Source of the DNA: JBCCQH01 sp039024435
GTDB lineage: Bacteria > Bacteroidota > Bacteroidia > J057 > JADKCL01
DNA length: 41,438 bases
Assembly (NCBI GenBank): GCA_039024435.1
Contig: JBCCQH010000066.1
Location: 1 to 41,438 of the forward strand
Direction of reading: 5' to 3'
The notes under the pieces are model-generated. The model did not search any database. It was not told the DNA's origin and saw nothing but the letters and a program-made list of their open reading frames with translations. Made by a program: the position numbers and the translations under genes. Positions 7,609 through 14,883 of this stretch are shown piece by piece. Within the stretch, counting starts at the first letter, position 1; every line of letters starts with the position of its first letter.

Positions 7609-9716
7609 GAAGTTTTCGCACCGAAATCGAAAATCCCCTTGTCGAGCAAGACATCGTCGAACTGGCCCGGAAAATTGAGCTGTACCGCCACGGCCAGGTG
7701 GATGAGGACAACTTCCGCTCGCTTCGCCTGGCCCGCGGCGTATACGGCCAGCGGCAGCAAGGCGTCCAAATGATCCGCATCAAACTGCCCTACGGAAAGC
7801 TGACTACTGCCCAATTGCGGCGCATCGCGGAGGTATCCGACCGCTACTCCAATGGCAAATTGCACTTCACTACCCGCCAGGACATCCAGATCCACTACGT
7901 GCGCCTGGAGGACAGCCCGGAATTGTGGGCCATTCTGGAAAAAGACGACGTCACCCTCCGCGAAGCCTGCGGCAATACCGTACGCAACGTGACCGCCTCG
8001 CCGCTGGCCGGGGTGGATGTAGACGAGCCATTTGATGTCACTCCGCACGCCCACGCTGCCTACGCCTATTTCCTGCGCCACCCGGTGTGCCAGGACATGG
8101 GCCGCAAATTCAAGATCGCCTATTCTTCCAGCGAAAAAGACTCCGCTTTTGCGTTTATGCACGACCTGGGCTTCATTCCGCGGATTCAGGAAGTCGAGGG
8201 AACCCCGGTCCACGGCTTCAAGGTCGTGATGGGCGGGGGCCTCGGCGCCCAACCTAAGGCCGCTGCCACCGCTTATGAATTTCTGCCCGCCGACCGGGTA
8301 CTGCCTTTTACCGAGGCGGTTCTGCGGATATTTGACCGCCACGGCGAGCGGGATAAGCGCATGAAAGCCCGCTTCAAGTTCCTCCTGGCCAAGCTGGGAC
8401 GCGAGGAAATCCTCGCCCAGGCCCAGGCCGAATTGGCATCGCTGCCCGCGCGGATTCCGATTGCGACCGATCTGCCCACGCCCACCCTGCCCGAATGGGA
8501 GGCTGCTCCCGGCGTACCGTCCCCGGGGGAAGCATTTGCCACCTGGAAGGCCACCAATACGTTTCCCCAAAAACAATCGGGTCGCTACGCGGTACAGATT
8601 CGCATTCCCCTGGGCAACATCAGTACCGCTACCGCCCGGGAAATCGCCTCGCTGGCCCGCCTTACCGCCGCCGATGATCTGCGCGTTACCCAAAATCAGG
8701 GGCTCATGCTCCGCCACGTTCCGGAAGCCGCGTTGCCCAACGTCTACGCGGGGCTCCACAAGCTGAACCTCGCCCAGGCCGGCGCGGACAGCACGGCGGA
8801 TATCACCGCCTGCCCTGGCACCGACACCTGTAACCTCGGCATCACCAATTCCACGCAACTGGCGATGGAACTGGAAACGGTGATCCGCGAGGAATATCCG
8901 GCGCTGCTCCACAACCAGGAACTCAAGCTCAAGATCAGCGGTTGTATGAATGCCTGCGGCCAACACGTCATCGCCGGCATTGGATTTCACGGCAGCACCC
9001 TTCGCGCCCCAGGCAAAGTGCTGGTCCCCGCGGTGCAGATCATGCTCGGCGGTGGGGTTCCCGGGGGGGGAGAAGCCCGCTACGCCGCGCGGGTGATCAA
9101 GCTTCCCTCCCGCCGCGCGACCCAGGCCCTCCGGCGTCTGCTGAACGATTACACCGAGCACGGCACCATCGGCGAACCGTATTACCAGTACTTCGAACGC
9201 CAGGGCAAGGCCTATTTCTACCAAATGCTGAAGCCGCTGGCCGATCTCGCCACTTTACGGCCGGAAGAATTCATCGACTGGGGACATGCGGAAAAGTACG
9301 CCCAGGCGATTGGGGTGGGCGAATGTGCCGGCGTGGTGATCGATCTGGTGCAAACCCTGATCGACGAAGCGGCGGAAAAGTTGGGGCGGGGACGAGCAGC
9401 TTTGCGGGCCGATGACTCGTCGGTGGCCATCTACCACAGCTACAATGCGATGCTCAATGCGGCAAAAGCTTTGGTGGTGAGCGGCCAGGGAAAGACAAAT
9501 ACCCAGGCGACCATCGTAACCGAATTCACGCGCCTCTACGAAGAAAGTGGCAAAATCCAACTGGCTTCCCCCTTTTCCGACCTGCTCTACCAGATGCGGC
9601 AAGTGCCCCCTTCGCCCGGATTTGCCCACCACTATTTCCGCTCGGCGGAACAGTTTTTGACCCTTATCTCGAACTACCATCAATCTCAAGATCCTCAACA
9701 TGCCCAGGCAAGCTGA
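7605..9716 (+). CDS. Sulfite (nitrite) reductase hemoprotein with HEPN-like C-terminal extension
   Basis: A 703-residue siroheme/[4Fe-4S] enzyme, expected to reduce sulfite to sulfide in this context. ATG 7605 overlaps the preceding stop. Two ferredoxin-like half domains flank two siroheme domains; the cluster and siroheme ligands are C403 and C409 (CPGTDTC) and C447 and C451 (CMNAC). The family can also act on nitrite, so substrate is inferred from the flanking cys genes. After about residue 560 there is a helical tail not present in ordinary sulfite reductases (AIYHSYNAMLNAAKALVV, later FAHHYFRSAEQFL), which resembles HEPN domains but shows no Rx4-6H catalytic motif. The tail overlaps the next gene by 17 bp. 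Confidence 0.9.
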   Translation: MRSFRTEIENPLVEQDIVELARKIELYRHGQVDEDNFRSLRLARGVYGQRQQGVQMIRIKLPYGKLTTAQLRRIAEVSDRYSNGKLHFTTRQDIQIHYVRLEDSPELWAILEKDDVTLREACGNTVRNVTASPLAGVDVDEPFDVTPHAHAAYAYFLRHPVCQDMGRKFKIAYSSSEKDSAFAFMHDLGFIPRIQEVEGTPVHGFKVVMGGGLGAQPKAAATAYEFLPADRVLPFTEAVLRIFDRHGERDKRMKARFKFLLAKLGREEILAQAQAELASLPARIPIATDLPTPTLPEWEAAPGVPSPGEAFATWKATNTFPQKQSGRYAVQIRIPLGNISTATAREIASLARLTAADDLRVTQNQGLMLRHVPEAALPNVYAGLHKLNLAQAGADSTADITACPGTDTCNLGITNSTQLAMELETVIREEYPALLHNQELKLKISGCMNACGQHVIAGIGFHGSTLRAPGKVLVPAVQIMLGGGVPGGGEARYAARVIKLPSRRATQALRRLLNDYTEHGTIGEPYYQYFERQGKAYFYQMLKPLADLATLRPEEFIDWGHAEKYAQAIGVGECAGVVIDLVQTLIDEAAEKLGRGRAALRADDSSVAIYHSYNAMLNAAKALVVSGQGKTNTQATIVTEFTRLYEESGKIQLASPFSDLLYQMRQVPPSPGFAHHYFRSAEQFLTLISNYHQSQDPQHAQAS

Positions 9717-10476
9717 ACATCCCCGCCTGACTCTTGTGGGCGCCGGTCCCGGCGATCCCGAACTTCTCAGCATCAAAGGCGCCCGCGCCATTGCCGATGC
9801 CGATGTCATCCTCTACGATGCCCTCGTGGACGAACGCCTGCTCGTCTACGCCCGGCCCCAGGCAAAATGCGTCTTTGTGGGCAAGCGCGCCGGCCAGCAT
9901 TCCATCAAGCAGGCCGACCTGAACGTCCTCATCGTGCGCTACGCCCTCACCCACGGACACGTGGTCCGGCTCAAGGGCGGTGATCCTTTTGTGTTCGGGC
10001 GCGGCCACGAAGAACTGGCCTACGCCGAACAATTTGCCATCGCAACCGCGTACATTCCCGGGATTTCGAGCATCGCTTCGGTGCCGGGCCTGCAACTGAT
10101 TCCGCTGACGCGGCGCGGCTACGCGGACAGCTTCTGGGTGGGGACGGGTACTACGATGACCGGGCCGCTCACCGCCGATCTGCGCCAGGTGCTGCACGCA
10201 AATGCTACCAAGGTCATCCTGATGGGCATGCGCAAGCTGGCGGAAATCAGCAACTTATTTGACGAGCAGGGCTTGGGCAGCTTACCGGCGGCCATCGTCA
10301 TGGCGGGATCGACGGAGCGGGAACGCTACGGATTGGGCCGGGCCCATGCGCTTCCGGAAATCGCCACCGCCTACCAACTGGGGGCTCCCGCCATCGTGGT
10401 AATCGGTGCGGTCGTGGAACTGCATCCGCAGTGGGAAGTATACGCCGAATTGGAACGCGAAAGCCAGGCCGGATGA
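9700..10476 (+). CDS. cobA: Uroporphyrinogen-III C-methyltransferase
   Basis: A 258-residue tetrapyrrole methylase that uses two S-adenosylmethionines to convert uroporphyrinogen III to precorrin-2, the first step to siroheme. Signatures are VGAGPGDPELLS near the N-terminus, the long conserved VRLKGGDPFVFGRG segment, and YIPGISS. It is the stand-alone SUMT type (no fused CysG dehydrogenase or HemD). It overlaps the sulfite reductase gene by 17 bp and the next gene by 4 bp, so it supplies cofactor for the reductase encoded just upstream. Confidence 0.94.
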   Translation: MPRQAEHPRLTLVGAGPGDPELLSIKGARAIADADVILYDALVDERLLVYARPQAKCVFVGKRAGQHSIKQADLNVLIVRYALTHGHVVRLKGGDPFVFGRGHEELAYAEQFAIATAYIPGISSIASVPGLQLIPLTRRGYADSFWVGTGTTMTGPLTADLRQVLHANATKVILMGMRKLAEISNLFDEQGLGSLPAAIVMAGSTERERYGLGRAHALPEIATAYQLGAPAIVVIGAVVELHPQWEVYAELERESQAG

Positions 10477-11051
10477 ACGAGCGCAATCCCCTCTGGCCGA
10501 TTTTTCTCCGGATGGATCGCCTGCCCGTCCTCGTGGTCGGTGGGGGCGCCGTTGCCGCCGAAAAACTGCAATTCATGCTCAAAAGCAGTCCCCGATCTCA
10601 GGTCACCCTCGTGGCTCGGGAGGTGAGCGCCGAAGTCAGAGCGTACGAGGGCCAAGGGTACGACCTTCGTATCGTCGAGGCTGAATTCGGGCCGGCTCAC
10701 CTCCTGGGCCACCGCCTCGTGCTGGCCGCCACCGATCAGCGCCTCACCAATGAGTGGATCGCCTGCGCGGCCCGGCGCAACGGCTGTCTGGTCAATGTCG
10801 CCGATACCCCCGATCTCTGCGACTTTTACCTGGGTTCAGTGATCACCAAGGGCAATCTGAAAGTCGGGGTTTCCACCAACGGGAAGTCCCCCACCCTCGC
10901 CAAGCGCTTTCGCCAGTTCCTCGAAGCCGCCCTGCCCGAAGAGACCGAACAGTTGCTGGTATACCTGAACCGCTACCGCAACGTCCTAGCGGAAGATTTT
11001 GCCGGTAAGGTGAAAGCATTGGAGCAACTGACCCGGGGCATGGTCGAATGA
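10473..11051 (+). CDS. Precorrin-2 dehydrogenase / sirohydrochlorin ferrochelatase, Met8/CysG-N type
   Basis: A 192-residue protein with a Rossmann start, VLVVGGGAVAAEKLQFML (about 18-35), and the family segments NVADTPDLCDFYLGS and GVSTNGKSPTLAKR. Enzymes of this family oxidise precorrin-2 with NAD+ and many also insert iron, giving siroheme. No other chelatase gene is in the operon, so bifunctionality is likely but inferred. ATG 10473 overlaps the cobA stop (ATGA). It is the last gene of the sulfur operon; 217 bp separate it from the next gene. Confidence 0.9.
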   Translation: MNERNPLWPIFLRMDRLPVLVVGGGAVAAEKLQFMLKSSPRSQVTLVAREVSAEVRAYEGQGYDLRIVEAEFGPAHLLGHRLVLAATDQRLTNEWIACAARRNGCLVNVADTPDLCDFYLGSVITKGNLKVGVSTNGKSPTLAKRFRQFLEAALPEETEQLLVYLNRYRNVLAEDFAGKVKALEQLTRGMVE

Positions 11052-11129
11052 AGGCTCCCGTTCAACTCCTTTGGGTGACCGTTCGCACCGGGTAAATGAC
11101 CGTTCGCCGGGATGGACGGCCACCGATGC

Positions 11130-11141
11130 GGGCAATTGCCC
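11130..11141. repeat. Perfect palindrome after the sulfur operon
   Basis: GGGCAATTGCCC is a perfect 12-bp palindrome in the spacer between the siroheme gene and the first metalloprotease gene. Neighbouring sequence (CTTGCAAG, and GCCCAA/TTGGGC arms) offers alternative pairings. It may be a regulator site or part of a weak termination region; I see no classical terminator with a T-tract for the sulfur operon. Confidence 0.35.
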
Positions 11142-11166
11142 AACTTGCAAGTGCGGAATTGTTGCC

Positions 11167-11196
11167 TTTGGGCAGTGCCACCGCGATTTAGAATTG
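11167..11196 (+). promoter_or_regulatory. Candidate promoter for the first metalloprotease gene
   Basis: TTTG (11167-11170), an 18-nt spacer, and TAGAATTG (11189-11196), which fits five of the six fixed bases of TAnnTTTG. Transcription would start near 11201, about 68 nt before the ATG at 11269. Assigned by pattern only. Confidence 0.35.
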
Positions 11197-11268
11197 AATG
11201 AATGCTATCCTTCACACGGGCTCGACCCGGGAAAGATTTTTTGTTTGTTCAACTCTAAATCAACCTAA

Positions 11269-13527
11269 ATGTACCAGCAAATGCCGGCGACCTCCGCGCA
11301 CCAATTTCGCGGATCGCACTCCGGGCCCCAGCCGGCCCAAACAAACCGCCCCTTCCTTTTGCGACTCTCTTCCCCCCCCAAAATGTGGTTCCTGGGTGCC
11401 TTGTTGCTCCTCGGGCTGTGGCAATCCAGCGCTGCCCAACTGGCAATGAATGCCGGACCGGCCCCCCTTGCTCCCACTACCTTTGCCGATTTGGTCGGGG
11501 CCACGGGAGGTCAGGCCTTCACTCCGGTCATCCTGAACGATCAGCCCCTCATCAACCTGGCGACTGCCAAAACGGAAGTCTTAATTTTGGACCTGACCAT
11601 CGGGAATACGATGATCCCGCTCAAGCTTGAGCGGCACAAAAGCCTCCTTTCGTCCGACTTCAAGATGACCGTCTTAGGCGCCGGCGGAAAGTCGCAGGAC
11701 ATTACCAGCACCGCCATATTTGAAATCTACCGGGGCAGCACCCGCGATGCGGCAGCGGTTCCTGTTTCCCTCGCCATCAGCAATCTCGGGGTCTCACTTT
11801 CGGTGGACTATCCCGGCCAGCCAATGATGCTATTGCCCTCGTTCATGCCTTTGCAAAAAGCAGCGGTCAACGACGAGTATTTGTGGATGCCCGCCCCGGT
11901 CACTTCGGATCCGAGTGGCTGCCTTTCCGAGTCGTTTTTGACCCAAAATCAGCCGGTCTGTCCGCAGGCCCAGCCGCGCTACCTTACCACGGCACCGGTC
12001 GGTCCCTGCCAGAAGACGATTGAAATCGCCGCCGACGCCGATTCCCGCTACATGGGGGACTTTCCGGATACTTTCATTGGGAACTTTACCGCGGGCTTTT
12101 CGCTGCTGTTTACCCTGGAAGCCGCAGAGCGCGTCTATGACCTGACCTTCAATACGACCATCGACGTGACCAGCATCCGGTTGTTCCGCGATCCGAGCAC
12201 TGATCCTTACCCCGAGATCGATGTTTCGCCGCAGTTGGGGAGCACCGCGCAGGACGATTTGAACAACGCCATCCTCAACGTATACAATGCGATCCCGCAA
12301 TCGGAGATCCGGCGCGACTTGCCCCTGCTCTACACCGGCAATACCTGCGTCAGTACCGAGCCTCCAGTTGCGGGTACGCTCTTTGGCTGGGCCAATCTGA
12401 ATTCGGTCTGCCGGGACAATGCCGCGGCCTTCCTCACCAGTTGCATCTTCGGCCCGAGCCGCTGGCGCACCGTCGTCCCGCACGAAATCGGCCATACCAT
12501 TGGGGGCCGGCACCCCAATAACAATATGTGTACCGGTCCCTGTGGCCTAGGTCCGGGACTGAATTCCCTGCTTTGCAGTGGTGGCTGTCCCCCCGGAGAT
12601 CCACTGTTTTTGGATGCGGGCAATGTCGCACTGATCGACGGCTACATGCAGGTTTTTGGCGAATGTTTACAGCGCTCCGCCGAAATACTCGGGCCGGAAG
12701 TGCTCTGCCCCGGACAGTCCGGCGAGTACGTCCTGCAAACCAATGGCGCGCAGACCAACCTGGCGACCTGGTCGGTGTCCAGCGGCCTGACCATCACCGG
12801 CCCAGGCAGCGCCACCAACTCGGTCATCGTCCAGGCGGATGCTGGCTTTACGGGTACGCCCTTCGTCCAGGCCGAGGTGGATGAGGTCGGCTTTGAAGGG
12901 GGGTGCGATCCGACTTACCGCCGGCGCATCGCCGTGGGCCCGCCCCCCGCACTCTGCGAAAAAGCGCAGTACCGGATCTGCACCGGCGCCTTCAATGGCC
13001 TGATCATCGAAACAGTTCCCGGGCACACCCTGGATAATTTTACCTGCATCAGCCCCAATTGTGGCGCCCTAAGCTGGAACACCTTCGGCAACGGCAACGT
13101 GGTTTTCTTCACAGTTGCCTTTGGTACGCCGGGACTCTACGATTTCTCCTACACCAATACCAATAGCTGCGGGACCGAGACCTACACCTTTACCTTGAAT
13201 CTCCTCGATCCCTCCGACTGCAATCTGGGACCAAAGGCCAAAACTCACCCTACGGAAGCCCACTCCGATCTGAAACTGCAAGTTACGCCCAATCCCAATG
13301 CGGGCCAGTTCCAGTTGAGCTACCACATGCACGAAGCTGGGCCGGCGGAAATCACCGTACGGGATACCCGCGGCCGGGTCGTATTTGTCCTGCCACCAAG
13401 TACAGACGCCACCGCCCACCTCCAGGTCCGGGATCTGGATCTGAGCGGCCTGCCCACCGGCCTGTACCTCGTCAATCTCCGCACCGCTACCCAACAGCAA
13501 ACGGTGCGCATGGCCATCCAAAACTGA
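11269..13527 (+). CDS. Secreted reprolysin-like zinc metalloprotease with T9SS type A tail
   Basis: A 752-residue predicted exoprotease. The zinc site HEIGHTIGGRH is at residues 405-415 and matches the metzincin HExxHxxGxxH pattern. It is preceded by a propeptide-like region (about 75-200) resembling that of reprolysin/M12-type enzymes, and the catalytic part carries many Cys. An Ig-like module (about 470-565, PEVLCPGQSGEYVL) and a T9SS type A tail (VTPNPNAGQFQLSY, GLPTGLYLVNL) follow. The Met-turn position reads NSLLCSGG, with Leu where the downstream paralogue has Met. ATG 11269 follows an AT-rich leader; ATG 11383 gives a tighter signal peptide (MWFLGALLLLGLW) and is a real alternative. 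Substrate unknown. Confidence 0.87.
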   Translation: MYQQMPATSAHQFRGSHSGPQPAQTNRPFLLRLSSPPKMWFLGALLLLGLWQSSAAQLAMNAGPAPLAPTTFADLVGATGGQAFTPVILNDQPLINLATAKTEVLILDLTIGNTMIPLKLERHKSLLSSDFKMTVLGAGGKSQDITSTAIFEIYRGSTRDAAAVPVSLAISNLGVSLSVDYPGQPMMLLPSFMPLQKAAVNDEYLWMPAPVTSDPSGCLSESFLTQNQPVCPQAQPRYLTTAPVGPCQKTIEIAADADSRYMGDFPDTFIGNFTAGFSLLFTLEAAERVYDLTFNTTIDVTSIRLFRDPSTDPYPEIDVSPQLGSTAQDDLNNAILNVYNAIPQSEIRRDLPLLYTGNTCVSTEPPVAGTLFGWANLNSVCRDNAAAFLTSCIFGPSRWRTVVPHEIGHTIGGRHPNNNMCTGPCGLGPGLNSLLCSGGCPPGDPLFLDAGNVALIDGYMQVFGECLQRSAEILGPEVLCPGQSGEYVLQTNGAQTNLATWSVSSGLTITGPGSATNSVIVQADAGFTGTPFVQAEVDEVGFEGGCDPTYRRRIAVGPPPALCEKAQYRICTGAFNGLIIETVPGHTLDNFTCISPNCGALSWNTFGNGNVVFFTVAFGTPGLYDFSYTNTNSCGTETYTFTLNLLDPSDCNLGPKAKTHPTEAHSDLKLQVTPNPNAGQFQLSYHMHEAGPAEITVRDTRGRVVFVLPPSTDATAHLQVRDLDLSGLPTGLYLVNLRTATQQQTVRMAIQN

Positions 13528-13538
13528 GAGGTTAGTCC

Positions 13539-13572
13539 GTCAGCCGCACGTTTTAATCACGTCGCGGCTGAC
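13539..13572 (+). terminator. Hairpin after the first metalloprotease gene
   Basis: GTCAGCCGCACG (13539-13550) pairs with CGT-c-GCGGCTGAC (13560-13572) with one bulged base, 12 bp downstream of the stop codon. The following ATTTCCCT is only weakly T-rich, so it is a probable but not ideal intrinsic terminator. Confidence 0.5.
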
Positions 13573-13586
13573 ATTTCCCTATCCCC

Positions 13587-14759
13587 ATGCAGAAACGAAC
13601 ACTGCTCTGCTTGCTGCTGCTGATCCGCGGACTCGGCCTCCGGGGCCAGCTCCCGCTGAATGCCATCCCTGCGTCCCTCAATCCGACGTCGCAATTGGCG
13701 CTGGAAGGTGGCCTGGGTGTGGGCAACTTTGCCGCTTTTCCCTCAATCCGACGTCCATCGTCGCCTTGTTCCAGATCAGCGCGGAAAATCTGAACTTCAC
13801 CCTCCATCTAGGCAATGAGGTGCTTCCGATCAAGGTCGCCCGGTCCCGGGCTGGTGGTCGTCGGGAATTCCATCACCAGCGCCACCGGCTCGATCCGGGC
13901 GGACAATGGTTTTTTCGGAATTGCCGCCCTCAACGCGCTGATTGTTGACGGAGGACTACCGAGTGGTTGCCAACCGACGTTTCGGCGCTTCGTCACCGTG
14001 GGTCCCACCCCGGCGCTTGGTGCGGAGAGCGGGTATTTTACTTGCCCCGGAATCTCCCGCGGGCTGGAAATCACCAGTTTTCCCGGCAGTACGCTCGCGA
14101 GAATCGCTTGTACCAGTCCCAATTGTGGCGATCTTAGAGGCGGTTTAAAATTGGGTTGTGAAATGTGCGAGCGCAGATTTTTATGCCCATCGAAGCTCAT
14201 TTTGGAGTCCATAGCCAAAGCTATGGGCGAGAAAATAGCGGAAGAGGGGCGGAAAAAGATGCCAGAGCAAAATCGCAGAATTAAATTTCAACCGCCTCTA
14301 AGCTTTACCCTTTTACTTGCCGGGCGCTCGGCTTATCTCTATGTCAATTCGGGCGTGCCAGGGGGGGGGTACGATTTTACCGACACCGTCCCCAACCGCT
14401 ACGCGGCGATCAGCTACCCCTTTCAATTGCGGATGCTTACGGCCTCGGAATGCGGCAACGGAGCCAAAGCCAAACGCAGCGCAATCCGGCACCGGCCGGA
14501 ACTCGGGCTGCAAATTGTCCCGAATCCCAATCGCGAGCACTTCGGTCTGGCATATCAACTGCCGCACCGCGCCCGACCCGAAATCACGATCTACAACCTC
14601 CAGGGAAAAGCGGTCTACCGGGATACTGCGCCCGCCTGGGAAGCGGCGGGATCGCACCGGCGGGACCTGGAACTGGATCACCTCGCCGGCGGGCTGTACC
14701 TGGTCAGTCTCCAGACAGCCAACGGCCACACAACGGTACGGATGGGCGTTATTGATTAA
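13587..14759 (+). pseudogene. Decayed third copy of the secreted metalloprotease (catalytic domain deleted, frameshifted, MITE-interrupted)
   Basis: The segment starts with a signal peptide (MQKRTLLCLLLLIRGLGLRG) and a propeptide start like that of the gene at 14884 (LEGGLGVGNFAAF versus LDAGLGIGNYTAY). Near 13740 the frame shifts by one; the propeptide continues (LNPTSIVALFQISAENLNF) and near 13845 it jumps into the Ig-like module (GNSITSATGSI, GCQPTFRRFVTVGPTPAL). The whole zinc-binding domain and most of the propeptide are missing, which is roughly 1 kb compared with its neighbours. A MITE-like insertion interrupts the following domain at 14133-14302. The T9SS tail (IVPNPNREHFGLAY, LAGGLYLVSL) is intact up to TAA 14757-14759. 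Expression as a short secreted product from an internal start is conceivable but unlikely. Confidence 0.85.
14133..14302. mobile_element. MITE-like insertion (about 165 bp, 13-bp perfect terminal inverted repeats)
   Basis: Ends are CTTAGAGGCGGTT (14133-14145) and AACCGCCTCTAAG (14290-14302), and similarity continues for about seven more bases with mismatches. An internal hairpin CCATAGC-caaa-GCTATGG lies near 14208-14225. Comparison with the intact paralogue, where the same site reads TGTGGCGCCCTAAGCTGG, shows that an in-frame block of 165 bp was added between the Cys-Gly codons and the LSF/LSW codons. The dinucleotide TA flanks both GAGG ends, compatible with a TA target duplication, but the terminal repeat makes the exact duplication ambiguous. 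It is too short for a transposase, so it is a MITE or an internally deleted IS. Confidence 0.7.
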
Positions 14760-14883
14760 GCTGTGATTTTGTCGGATGGCGGAACCGAGCGGAGCCGGAT
14801 TGCGTTTATTTTAGCGCGCACTACTGTCTTGTTGATCCGCTCTCTTCTGCACCGGGGCTCCCGATCTACCTTATCACGCTTCG

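Noticed and set aside
7596..9224. A 542-residue open frame antisense to the sulfite reductase gene
   Set aside because: It is a shadow of a GC-rich coding region; the sense strand encodes clear siroheme and Fe-S motifs and the antisense product has no recognisable features.
11198..11449. Forward open frame overlapping the first metalloprotease start
   Set aside because: It has no recognisable protein features, lies mostly inside the signal-peptide region of the protease gene in another frame, and has no ribosome site.
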